Part shown: positions 52,283-61,700 of the stretch, piece after piece
Layout of the letters: the number at the start of each line of letters is the position of its first letter
Position numbering within the stretch: position 1 is the first letter of the stretch
NCBI RefSeq assembly: GCF_016612535.1
Contig: NZ_JAENXS010000001.1
Location: 1,116,001-1,180,000 of the forward strand
Reading direction: 5' to 3'
Source: Bradyrhizobium diazoefficiens
GTDB lineage: Bacteria > Pseudomonadota > Alphaproteobacteria > Rhizobiales > Xanthobacteraceae
Length of the DNA: 64,000 nucleotides
The notes under the pieces: model-generated
Database searches by the model: none
What the model was told of the DNA's origin: nothing
The model's input: only the letters and a program-made list of their open reading frames with translations
Translations under genes and position numbers: made by a program

Positions 52283-53311
52283 TCAGGAAACGATCTTCGA
52301 GGCCTCATAAGGCTTCGGATCGTAACCAAGAGCCGCAAGCGCAGAACCGACAGCCATCAGCATAGGGTGCATGGCGACGACCGCTTTCGATGATGCCAGC
52401 AGGCGAGCCGAGCGCGCCAACGACAGCGGCAACCGCGCCAACGTCTGTGCAAACAGACCCATCCGCGCCGCCGCGCTCCGCGCGGCCTTGACCTGCACAC
52501 TGTAGTTGATCACGCCAATGCGCAGGCTACGCTTTGCGATCCACCCCGGACTGCTGCGGCTCTGCGGCACCGTCTCGGTGATGACGGCCTCTGCCGTCCA
52601 GTAGAAATTTAGACCGGCATCACGGCAGCGATTGAAGAAATCGCAGTCGCCACCGCCAAGGAAATTGAAACGCAGATCGAAGGCGGGACTGCCGAGCCGC
52701 TCGAACGTTCCGCGCGTGATCAGGCAATTGCCACAGCCATAGATCAGCGGCACCGCACCGGTGTAATCGTAAGTGGGGCAGAAGGCCGGATGACGCGCGA
52801 GCCAGGGCTGGCTGTCGTCGTCGAACACTGGCAGCACCGGTCCGCCGACCACGTCGGCGGCGGTCGCCTCCGCAGTACGGACCATCAGCTCAAGCCAATC
52901 GGGCGAAGCGATCTCGTCGTCGTCGATCATCAGGAAGCGGGTTGCGGCGGGAAACAGCGCCTGCGCCGTCTCGAACGCGGCGTTGATCGCCTGGCAATTG
53001 CCCTGCCGCTTCTCGACCAAGCAGACGCCCTGGAGCTTTCCGGCAGCGAGATATTCCGCGGCCACCGGGGCGCTCGCACGTCCCGCCGCGTCGTTCTCGA
53101 CCATGACCACCGCGAAGGAGCGCGGAGTGCGCTGATTGACCAGCGAGTCAAGCGTCAGCCGCAGATGCTGGGGGCGGCGGAAGCAGGGAATGCAGACGAC
53201 GATGCCGACCGAGAGATCAATGACGCGCGAGCTCGCCGCGATCTCCCGGTTGGAGTCTCGCACGGCATCCGAGATCCGGCTGGCGGACAAATCTGTCGGG
53301 ATCAGCGTCAT
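52283..53311 (-). CDS. family 2 glycosyltransferase
   Basis: 342 residues. VGIVVCIPCFRRPQHLRLTL, VMVENDAAGRASA, RFLMIDDDEIASPDWLELMV (DDD as DxD) and GGGDCDFFNRCRDAGL are GT2 landmarks of the rhamnosyl/galactosyltransferase kind. Soluble with a weakly hydrophobic C-terminus. Convergent with the preceding GT2 gene (21-base gap). Confidence 0.9.
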   Translation of the reverse strand: MTLIPTDLSASRISDAVRDSNREIAASSRVIDLSVGIVVCIPCFRRPQHLRLTLDSLVNQRTPRSFAVVMVENDAAGRASAPVAAEYLAAGKLQGVCLVEKRQGNCQAINAAFETAQALFPAATRFLMIDDDEIASPDWLELMVRTAEATAADVVGGPVLPVFDDDSQPWLARHPAFCPTYDYTGAVPLIYGCGNCLITRGTFERLGSPAFDLRFNFLGGGDCDFFNRCRDAGLNFYWTAEAVITETVPQSRSSPGWIAKRSLRIGVINYSVQVKAARSAAARMGLFAQTLARLPLSLARSARLLASSKAVVAMHPMLMAVGSALAALGYDPKPYEASKIVS

Positions 53312-53780
53312 GGCCTTCTAGATGGCTGAGACATATTGAGAAAGCCTTGCGCGCATTGTCTCAGGACGACACGCCCGCGCGGGACAGATACGTCCCAAAA
53401 TGAACGGCTTGCTTCGGCGCTTAGACTGCACCGCAACGCTAATGTTCTCGCTTTGACGCATCCTGTCATGCGCTTACCTTTTCGCGTGTTTTCCCTGCGA
53501 ATTGCCGCACGAGCGGTCCTGCAAATTGCAGTCCATCGCCCACCGACGGCGCGACATGGGCAATGCCTTAGTTAACGCATGTTCGAATTAACCCAGCCGT
53601 AAGCACCGCACTCGGTGAGGGCACGCGGCATTGGATTTGCTCTTCGCGAACGAGAGATTTTTCCTGTAAATTTGAGTCGAATAAGCGCGGTCGGAATGAC
53701 ACGCACTATCGCGATGCCGATACGATCTCGACTCGAGCCGGCGTGAGAGGCGCGGAGCGCCGCAAGGACCAGGAGCGAAT
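53312..53780. other. intergenic region before the acyltransferase gene
   Basis: 469 bases without a convincing gene. Several low-GC patches (TTTTCGCGTGTTTTCC near 53480; TTTTTCCTGTAAATTTGAG near 53665) suggest promoters for the divergent genes. Two short open frames (53336-53575 and 53588-53791 minus) show no family traits and poor codon bias. Confidence 0.5.
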
Positions 53781-54344
53781 GTGGTGCGCAAGATCGAGAA
53801 CCCGGTGCTACGAGCCGGTGCGCTCCTGCTCTTCGCCTATCGGCGCGCGTGGCTCACGATGCGGTACGGGCGCCGGCTCCAGCTTGGACCTGGGACTGTG
53901 TTCACGGGTCGGCTGGTGCTCGGTCGCGGCGTGCGGGTGTCGATCGGCGCGAACTGCCGGATCGGCAAGCGCGTGCTCATCACCGGGCGTGGCCAAGTGA
54001 CGGTCGGCAACGACACCTTGCTCAACGGCTGCTGGATCGGCTGCGAACAAAAGGTCGATATCGGCTCGTTCTGCTTGATCAGCGACTGCGACATCGCCGA
54101 CACTGCCTTTCATAACCTTTCCCCGCGGCTTCGACACGAGCCCTTGGTTCCTCGGACCGTCGCGCCGGTACACATCGGTGACAATGTCTGGATAGGCGCG
54201 CGCTCGATCGTGCTCAAGGGAGTAACGATCGGCGACGACTCCGTTGTGGGCGCCGGAACGGTCGTCCGTGAGGACGTCCCCCCGCGCGTGGTCGTCGCCG
54301 GAAACCCGGCGGCTATCGTCAAGCAGTTCCGCGACGACGAATAG
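53781..54344 (+). CDS. hexapeptide-repeat acyltransferase (left-handed beta helix)
   Basis: 187 residues from GTG with AGGAG five bases upstream. Hexapeptide turns [LIV]-G-x4 run through most of the protein: VRVSIGANCRIGKRVLITGR, VTVGNDTLLNGCWIGCEQKV, HIGDNVWIGARSIVLKGVTI and GDDSVVGAGTVVREDVPPRV. The order WIGARSIVLKGVTIGDDSVV-GAGTVV is typical of sugar O-acetyltransferases (WcaF/NodL-like). Likely acetylates the polysaccharide repeat unit. Confidence 0.9.
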   Translation: MVRKIENPVLRAGALLLFAYRRAWLTMRYGRRLQLGPGTVFTGRLVLGRGVRVSIGANCRIGKRVLITGRGQVTVGNDTLLNGCWIGCEQKVDIGSFCLISDCDIADTAFHNLSPRLRHEPLVPRTVAPVHIGDNVWIGARSIVLKGVTIGDDSVVGAGTVVREDVPPRVVVAGNPAAIVKQFRDDE

Positions 54345-54694
54345 GCGGGCATGGGCGCGGGAATGATGCCATCGAAACGCAGGAGTCGGGTGGACAAGTT
54401 CAAGCACTACGCGCGCAGGCGCGCCGTGACCCTGCAAAGCCACATGCGCGCGCCACGAAGCACGCACGGTAACGAACTGTTAATCACTACGGGACCGAGG
54501 CGCCGAAAGCTTCACAACGACGCGGCAAACAGCAGCATGAGCTTAAACGCTTTGTTTGCCATTTCGGTGAATAGTCCCTCAATGAGTATGGTTAATTTTC
54601 CCTGTTGCGTTGATTGCGCCTATATACCCGGTGCGTGGCGTAAAGCGAAGAGTAACCCCTCAGCCCGCGGCAGTTGGAATGGAAGCTGGGGACT
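54345..54694. other. intergenic region upstream of the Wzz/kinase-like gene
   Basis: 350 bases. AT-rich from 54520 to 54625 (AATGAGTATGGTTAATTTTC), so it likely holds the promoter of the chain-length gene. The open frame at 54351-54719 overlaps the next gene and has no recognisable domain. No operator identified. Confidence 0.5.
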
Positions 54695-56977
54695 ATGCTT
54701 GACTATAACCAGCCGATAGATCGGGCCAGACCAGAGCCCCCACAGCGGAGGTCCGAGGCCGGCTTCAACGTGCTGGAGCTCGTCAACCTGCTGTGGCGGC
54801 GCAAGATTGCGATTGCCGCCGCCGCCCTGTTCGGCGCCTGCCTTGCCGTCACGATCGGCAAGAGCCTGACACCCCGCTACACCGCGACCGCCCAGCTCTA
54901 TGTCGATCCGCGCGAGCTTCAGCTCGTCGATCGCGAGCTCACACCGCGCGCGCAAGACCTATCCGGCATGTCGATGGTGATCGAGAGCCAGGCGCGCCTG
55001 ATCACATCCAACGGCGTGCTGCTCCAGGTGATCCAGCAGGCCAGTCTCGACAAGGATCCCGAATTCGGCGGCAGCGGCGATGCCAGGACCTTGATGACGT
55101 CGCTGCTGGGCCTGATCGGCTTTCAGCCGCGCGCGCCGTCGGCGGCTGACATCAAGGACGTGCAGCTTGCGGCCCTCGACGCGCTGAACAAGCACATCAC
55201 GATCCGAAAGGGCGACAAGAGCTTCATCGTCGACATCGAGATCTGGTCGACCGATCCGGCCAAGGCGGCGATGCTCGCCAACACGCTGACCAACACCTAC
55301 CTCACGGACTCGCGCAATTCGCAGGCCCTGGCGGCCCGTCGCGCCACCAGCGAATTGTCCGGCCGACTGAAGGAGCTGCGCGAACGGCTGCGTAACGCCG
55401 AGACCACGCTTGCCACCTACAAAGCGCAGAATAATTTCGTCGGCACGCAGGACGCGCTGATCAGCGACCAGCAGCTCTCCTCCAGCAACCAGCGGCTATC
55501 CGCGGCCCGCGCCGCGACGATGGACGCACAGGCCCGCCTGGACCAGATCGAGGCGAACAAGCGTACCGCCGCGGATGCCGGCGCGATCCCCGAAGCGCTG
55601 CAATCGCCGACGATCGCAAACCTGCGCGCGCAATATGCCGATGCCCGCAAGAAATATGCGGAGCAGACCGCCGAACTCGGACCGCGCCATCCGGCGCTGC
55701 GCCAGACCGAGAAGCAGGTCGAGGATCTCAAGCGCACCATCAGCGAGGAGATCGACCGCTTCGCCCAATCCGCCAAGAATGATTTGACGCGCGCCCGCGA
55801 CTATGAGGCCTCGCTCAACAGGGCGCTGGAGGTGCAGAAACGGCAGAGCGTCCAGTTGAGCCAGGCTGCCGTGCGCCTGCGCGAACTCGAGCGCGAGGCC
55901 GATGCCAGCCGCGACGTCTATCAATCCTTCCTCAAGCGCTCGCGCGAGACCGAAGAGCAGGAGACCCTGAACACCTCGGCCGCCCGTGTCATCGGCGAAG
56001 CGACGGTACCGCAGCGTCGCTCGTTCCCGCCGGCGATGAGCCTGTTCGCCATGATCGGCTTCATCTTCGGCGGGCTGGCCGCCGCCTGCTGGTTCGTGGC
56101 CGCCGAGCATCTGTTCGTCGGCGCGACTGCCCCCGAGCCAAGTCGTCGCGAACGCACGTCCGCACCGGACGTTTCGAGACCGAAGCTGGAAGCCGAGGCG
56201 CCTCCGCCAGTGCTTTCGTTGGTCGAGAAGCCCCTGATCGCCAGGCTCCAGGAGGCCGACGTGATCCGCACGCTCGGCGCCATTCTAGCCACCGGCGGCG
56301 GCGTCGATCTGACGCGCGTCGGCTGGCCGACGCTGCGTCCCGGATTTCCGCTGACGAGGCTGCTCAACGCCTTGCGCGACATGCGCGCGGCGATGGCTCG
56401 TCGTGCCGGCGGCAAGACCCTGCCGGTGATGGCCCTGGTCGGCGCCGGCGACACCACCGGACGCAGCGTGACCGCGCTGAATTTTGCACTGGCGGCGGCC
56501 CGCGACGGCAGCCGTGTGCTGATGATCGACGCCGACCATCACGCGCATGCGCTCTCAAGCAAGGTCAACCGCCCCGCCAAGAGCGAACCCGGCAAGCTCG
56601 GCTGGCTATCGATCGGCAGCAAGGCCGCGCGCGAGATCAAGACCGTCAACGGCATTTCGGTGCTGCCGGCCGCGGAAACCGATGCCGGTAAGGCCGCTGA
56701 CGCCATCCGCAAGACGATCGCGCAGGCGCGCGCGGCGGGCGGCTATGACCTCGTCATTCTCGACGGCCCCGCGATGCCGCTCTCCGCCGCCGGCCGTAAA
56801 TTGCTCGAAAGCACCGATGCTCTGGTGGCGGTGCTGCCGACCAGCCTCGACATCAACGACAGCATGGAAGAGATCCTGGCCGCGCTCGGCGGTGCCCAGC
56901 GCAAGCTCGTCGGCGTCGTGCTCGACGAGCTCACCCCCGCAACCCAAGCGCGCCAGCGAGGCAAACAATATGCTTGA
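54695..56977 (+). CDS. Wzz / tyrosine autokinase-like polysaccharide co-polymerase with degenerate P-loop
   Basis: 760 residues from ATG 54695 (a TTG seven codons earlier opens the frame). Wzz domain: first membrane segment about 40-58 (IAIAAAALFGACLAVTIG), YVDPRELQLVDREL, long coiled coil to about 420, second membrane segment about 447-470 (MIGFIFGGLAAACWFVA). C-terminal ATPase: VGAGDTTGRSVTALNFALAA, VLMIDADHHAHAL (A') and YDLVILDGPAMPLS (B). The Walker A lysine is Arg (TTGRS) and the C-terminus has a single Tyr (KQYA), so kinase activity is doubtful. Overlaps wecG-like gene by 8 bases. Confidence 0.9.
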   Translation: MLDYNQPIDRARPEPPQRRSEAGFNVLELVNLLWRRKIAIAAAALFGACLAVTIGKSLTPRYTATAQLYVDPRELQLVDRELTPRAQDLSGMSMVIESQARLITSNGVLLQVIQQASLDKDPEFGGSGDARTLMTSLLGLIGFQPRAPSAADIKDVQLAALDALNKHITIRKGDKSFIVDIEIWSTDPAKAAMLANTLTNTYLTDSRNSQALAARRATSELSGRLKELRERLRNAETTLATYKAQNNFVGTQDALISDQQLSSSNQRLSAARAATMDAQARLDQIEANKRTAADAGAIPEALQSPTIANLRAQYADARKKYAEQTAELGPRHPALRQTEKQVEDLKRTISEEIDRFAQSAKNDLTRARDYEASLNRALEVQKRQSVQLSQAAVRLRELEREADASRDVYQSFLKRSRETEEQETLNTSAARVIGEATVPQRRSFPPAMSLFAMIGFIFGGLAAACWFVAAEHLFVGATAPEPSRRERTSAPDVSRPKLEAEAPPPVLSLVEKPLIARLQEADVIRTLGAILATGGGVDLTRVGWPTLRPGFPLTRLLNALRDMRAAMARRAGGKTLPVMALVGAGDTTGRSVTALNFALAAARDGSRVLMIDADHHAHALSSKVNRPAKSEPGKLGWLSIGSKAAREIKTVNGISVLPAAETDAGKAADAIRKTIAQARAAGGYDLVILDGPAMPLSAAGRKLLESTDALVAVLPTSLDINDSMEEILAALGGAQRKLVGVVLDELTPATQARQRGKQYA

Positions 56978-57776
56978 GCGCCGCGTCAATCTGGACGGTC
57001 GGGCCGCGACCGCAGAGGTGCCACGCATTACCGTCGGCGGCCTTCGCATGGCCGCGCTCGACATGGAAGCGACCGCCGATTTCATGATGGAGGCGACCGA
57101 TCCGCGTCACCGCATCGGTCGTCCGTTGTACCTGACCTCGGCCAATGGCGAGGTGCTGGCGCGCTGCTCGACGGAGCCGCAGACCGAGCGCCTGTTCCGT
57201 GCCGCCGATCTGATCAATGCTGACGGCCAGCCTCTGGTCGCGGTGTCGAGACTGCAATCCTGGTTTCCGCTCCCCGAGCGCGTTGCCACCACGGACCTGT
57301 TCCATGTCGTCGCGCGCAAGGCGGAAGTCGCCGGCCGCAGCTTTTACATGCTCGGCGCGAGTGAGGAAGAGAACGCCGCGGCGGTGAAAAAAGTCCAGAA
57401 CATGTATCCGAAGCTCAAGATCGTCGGATATAGCCATGGCTATCTCCAACGCGACGCACTGCGGGCCAAGGTGGAGGAGATCAACGCTCTCGCGCCGGAT
57501 TTCCTGTGGGTCGCACTCGGCGTGCCATCCGAGCAGGCCTTCGTTAAGGAATACACGCCGCTGCTGACCAATGTCGGCGTCATCAAGACGTCAGGCGGCC
57601 TTTTCAACTTCCTGTCGGGCAGCCGCTCTCGGGCGCCGCAATGGATGCAGAGAATCGGGCTCGAATGGGCCTGGCGCACCTGGCTGGAGCCGCGCCGCCT
57701 GTTGTGGCGCTATTTGACCACCAACCCCCGCGCGATCTATCTTCTCTTCAGCCGCAACCGGCCCTTCAATCGCTGA
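56970..57776 (+). CDS. WecG/TagA/CpsF family glycosyltransferase (GT26)
   Basis: 268 residues from ATG 56970, inside the last codons of the preceding gene with GCGAGG upstream. Landmarks: YLTSANGEVLARCSTEP, RAADLINADGQPLVAVSRL, FYMLGASEEENAAAVKKVQ, DFLWVALGVPSEQAFVKEY and GGLFNFLSGSRSRAPQWMQR. Transfers a sugar (ManNAcA/ManNAc type in the family) to a lipid-linked acceptor; exact sugar unknown. Confidence 0.93.
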   Translation: MLERRVNLDGRAATAEVPRITVGGLRMAALDMEATADFMMEATDPRHRIGRPLYLTSANGEVLARCSTEPQTERLFRAADLINADGQPLVAVSRLQSWFPLPERVATTDLFHVVARKAEVAGRSFYMLGASEEENAAAVKKVQNMYPKLKIVGYSHGYLQRDALRAKVEEINALAPDFLWVALGVPSEQAFVKEYTPLLTNVGVIKTSGGLFNFLSGSRSRAPQWMQRIGLEWAWRTWLEPRRLLWRYLTTNPRAIYLLFSRNRPFNR

Positions 57777-57792
57777 GAAGAGTAGACAAACG

Positions 57793-58785
57793 ATGACCGA
57801 TCGACCGACAGTCCTCGTCACAGGAGGCGCGGGCTATATTGGCTCGCACGCCTGCCGCGCTCTGGCCGCTGCCGGCTTTCGGCCCGTCGTTTATGACAAT
57901 CTCTCGACAGGTCATCGCAATTTCGTGTCCGGGGAACTCGTCACGGGCGATCTGCTCGATGGCGCAACGCTGGCGCGCGCCTTTGCCGACCACAAGGTTA
58001 CCGCGGTGATGCATTTCGCGGCAGCGAGCCTCGTCGGCGAGTCCATGACCGACCCGCAGAAATATTACATCAACAATGTGCAGGGCACGCTGTCGCTGTT
58101 GCAGGCGATGCGCAACGCGGGCTGTCACCGCATCGTGTTCTCCTCGACCGGCGCGGTCTACGGCAACGCCGATTCCAAGGAACTGCCGGAAGACTTTCCC
58201 TGCGCGCCGATCAATCCCTACGGTGCTTCGAAATGGATGATCGAGCGCATGCTCGCCGACTATCGCGCAGCTTACGGCTTCGGCGCATTCTGCCTGCGTT
58301 ATTTCAATGCCAGCGGCGCCGATCCCGCCGGTGGCATCGGCGAATTGCGTGACAACGAGACGCATCTCATTCCGCGCGCCATGATGGCGTTGCAGGGCCA
58401 TGTCGAATTCGCCGTGTTCGGCGACGATTACGACACCCCCGACGGCACCGCGATCCGTGACTACATCCACGTCACCGACCTTGCCGCAGCGCATGTCGCG
58501 GCATTGAAGCTCCTGGAAGCGGGACATGCCGGTGGCAGCTTCAATCTCGGCACCGGCTCGGGTTTCTCGGTGCGCGAGATCCTTACCGCCATCAGGCAGG
58601 AAACCGGACGCGAAGTGCCGCACACCGTCAAGCCGCGCCGCGCCGGCGATCCGACCTATCTCGTCGCCGACCCCTCGGCTGCGCGAAAAGTGCTGGACTT
58701 CGTGCCGCGCCATTCCGACCTGTCGACCGTGATCCGGACCGCCTGGGCCTGGCACCAGAAGGCGCATCCGCTGAAGCCGCGTTAG
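57793..58785 (+). CDS. galE: UDP-glucose 4-epimerase
   Basis: 330 residues. VLVTGGAGYIGSHACRALAA (NAD loop GxxGxxG), VVYDNLSTGHRNFVSGELV, MHFAAASLVGESM, FSSTGAVYGN and the catalytic pair in NPYGASKWMIERML (YxxxK). Interconverts UDP-glucose and UDP-galactose, supplying galactose for the polysaccharide encoded upstream. 17 bases after the GT26 gene; likely same operon. Confidence 0.95.
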   Translation: MTDRPTVLVTGGAGYIGSHACRALAAAGFRPVVYDNLSTGHRNFVSGELVTGDLLDGATLARAFADHKVTAVMHFAAASLVGESMTDPQKYYINNVQGTLSLLQAMRNAGCHRIVFSSTGAVYGNADSKELPEDFPCAPINPYGASKWMIERMLADYRAAYGFGAFCLRYFNASGADPAGGIGELRDNETHLIPRAMMALQGHVEFAVFGDDYDTPDGTAIRDYIHVTDLAAAHVAALKLLEAGHAGGSFNLGTGSGFSVREILTAIRQETGREVPHTVKPRRAGDPTYLVADPSAARKVLDFVPRHSDLSTVIRTAWAWHQKAHPLKPR

Positions 58786-58797
58786 GCAACGCTGCCG

Positions 58798-61700
58798 TCA
58801 GACGACAGCGCGTTTCAGCCGTTGCGCCACGGTTTCGTCCAAGGCCGGATCCGCCTCCGGCTGAAGCGGCGGCGCAACGGGCAGCTCCATCGGCCGCAGC
58901 AACTCGGCCATCTGCTTCGCCGGCAGCGGCTTGGCGATCAGGAAGCCCTGCATCTCGTCGCAGCCATGGGTGCGCAGGAAGACCTCCTGCTCGGCGTTCT
59001 CGACGCCCTCGGCGACCACGGTCATGCCGAGCGCTTTGCCCATGCTGATGATCGCCTGCGCGATCGCCTGGTCCTCCGAATCATGCGGCAGGTCGCGCAC
59101 GAACGAGCGGTCGATCTTGATGGTGTCGATCGGGAAATGCTTCATCAGCGACATCGACGAATAGCCGGTGCCGAAATCGTCGATGGCAAGGCGGATGCCG
59201 CGGCTCTGAATGGCGTCGAGCACTTTCAGCGCGCGTCCGACATTGCGCATCATCATGCTCTCGGTGACCTCGAGCTGGAGCAGCACCGGCGACATGCCGG
59301 AGGCTGCCAGCGCCTCGTCGACGTCCTGCAACAGATGCTCGTCGGCAAACTGCCGCGGGGACAAATTGACCGCCATCGACACCGGCAACAGACCACGGCG
59401 CTGCCAGGCCATCGCCTGCGCGCAGGCCTCCCTCACCACCCAGCGACCAATCGGCACGATCAGGCCGGTCTCCTCCGCAAGCGGAATGAACTGCGCCGGC
59501 GAGACATTGCCGAGATCGGGATGGTTCCAGCGCAACAGCGCTTCCACGCCGGTGATCTGGCCGGTTTCCATGTCGACCTTGGGCTGGTAGTTCAGCGAGA
59601 ACTGCTCGCGCTCCAGCGCCCGACGCAGCGCGCTTTCGAGCGACAGCCGTTCAATCGACTGCGTTTTCACTTCCTTGGAGAAGAAGCGATAGCCGTTCTT
59701 GCCGTCTTCCTTGGCGAGATACATCGCCATGTCGGCGTTCTTGGTCAGCGTCTGGGCGTCGGCACCGTTGGCCGGATACATCGCAATGCCGATCGAGGCC
59801 GTGGTGTGGCACTCATGGCCGGCGAGCTCCATGGGCTCGGCGAGCGCCGTGAGCAGTCCGCTGGCGATGCGCTGGACGTCGTCGATCTCGCCGCACTGGT
59901 CGAGGATCACCACGAACTCGTCGCCGCCGAGGCGCGCCACCACGTCGCCTGCCCGCAGCGCGCGTCGCAGGCGGGCGGCCACTTCGAGCAGCAGCAGGTC
60001 ACCGGCCTCGTGGCCCAGCGAATCGTTGATGACCTTGAAGCGGTCGAGATCGATGAACAGCACCGCGAAGCGGTGGTCATGGCGCTGTGCCGTATCGATC
60101 GCCGTGCGCAGCAGGCTGTTGAACGTCTCGCGATTCGGCAGATCGGTCAGGCTGTCGTGCGAGGCGAGATACTCGATCCGCTCATCGGCCTTGTTTTTCT
60201 CATCGGCGCGATCGAAATTCTCCATTGCAAACGAGACGTTTTCGGCGAGACGCTGCAACAGCTCGACGAACTCGTCCGTGAAAGTGCCAGACTCGGTCGA
60301 CATGTAGATCATGACGCCGACGGCCTGCTCGTGCGCGACCAGCGGGAAGGCCGCGCCCGACCGCGCGCCGTCGACGCGGACGACGGCGTGGAAGGCGCGG
60401 ACGCGGTCGTCATTGAGATAGTCGTTGCTGATGCACGGCTGACGGGTGCGGAAGGCCGTGCCGCTCATGCCCCGCCCGTCGGGACGTTCGGGGTCGATGG
60501 AGAGACGAACGTTGCGCGTGGTGTCGGCGGACGGCCCGGCAGCAGCCACGATCTCGAGCTGGTCGCTGCCGGCCTTCGCGAGCGCAATGGTCGTCGAGTT
60601 GAATTTGGCGCCGTTCGATGCAGCGAGACAGACGAGGTCGAACAGCTCGGCGCGCGATTTGGCACGCATGATCGCCTCGTTGGTGGCGCTCAGCGCTGCG
60701 AACATGCGCGTCAGCCGCTCCTTCTGCGCGTCGGTTCGAGCCTTCTCTTCGGCGCGGTCGAAATTGTCGAGCGCAAAAGAAACGTTCTCCGCCAGCCGTC
60801 CAAGCAGTTCGACGAGGTCGGGCGTGAACGTATCCTTCTCGGGCGCCAGGAACAACAGGATGCCGATGGACTCCCGCCCGGCGCGCAGCAGCGGGAAGCT
60901 TGCCGCGGCAAGCGTGCCGTCCTCGGTCGCCCTGGCGCGCCAGTATTCGGATCGCGGATCGTTCAGATAATCGTTCATCACACAGGGCTGCCGCGAGCGC
61001 AACGACATCCCGATCAGGCTCTGGCCTTCTGGGTGGTCGGCCGAGACTGTGCAGGCCCGGCCCAACATCCGTTCGTGCATGCGTCCTTTCGCGGCCACGA
61101 CCCGAACGAACTCGCGATCGGAATCCATGATGCCTATCGTCGCTGAGCCAAACACGCCGCCCAGCACCGCCGCTTGGCACGCCACTTCAAACAGTTCCTC
61201 GCGGGTCTTGGCCCGCATGATGGCTTCGTTGGTGGCGCTGAGTGCCTGGAACATGCCGCTAAGCCGATCCTTCTGCTTTTCGGCACGGGCTTTCTGCTCG
61301 GCACGATCGAGACTCTCAAGGGCGAAGGACACATTCTTGGCCAGTCGGTCCAGCAGTTGGAGCAGTTCAGGGGTGAATGTGCCCACTTCAAGCGAGTTGA
61401 AGATGAACACGCCCTCCGCACGCTCGCCATTGAGCAGCGGCAACACAGCCGAGGATTTGATCCCGGTGCGGTGGATGCTTTCCTGCCAGGGCCTGCAGCG
61501 CTCCTCGACCAGGAGGTCGTTGCTGACACAGGGCTGCCTGGTTCGGAACGCGGTTCCGGTCAGGCCCCTCCCTTCGGCGACCTTCTCCGTCGTGACGAAT
61601 AGAAGGCTGCGCATCTCCCTGGCGTTCGGGCCGGCACTGGCGACGACCCGGAGCAGTTCGTCGCCCTGATCGGCGAGCGCAATGGTGGTCGAGCCGAACT

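Noticed and set aside
53588..53791. Short minus-strand frame before the acyltransferase gene
   Set aside because: Arg/Ser-rich, no ribosome site, overlaps the start of the acyltransferase gene.
58785..58798. Possible operon of galE with the GAF-GGDEF-EAL gene
   Set aside because: They are on opposite strands and converge with a 12-base gap, so they cannot be co-transcribed; any c-di-GMP link to the polysaccharide is only by proximity.
58822..61146. 774-codon plus-strand frame over the GAF-GGDEF-EAL gene
   Set aside because: Antisense shadow; the minus strand shows complete domains.
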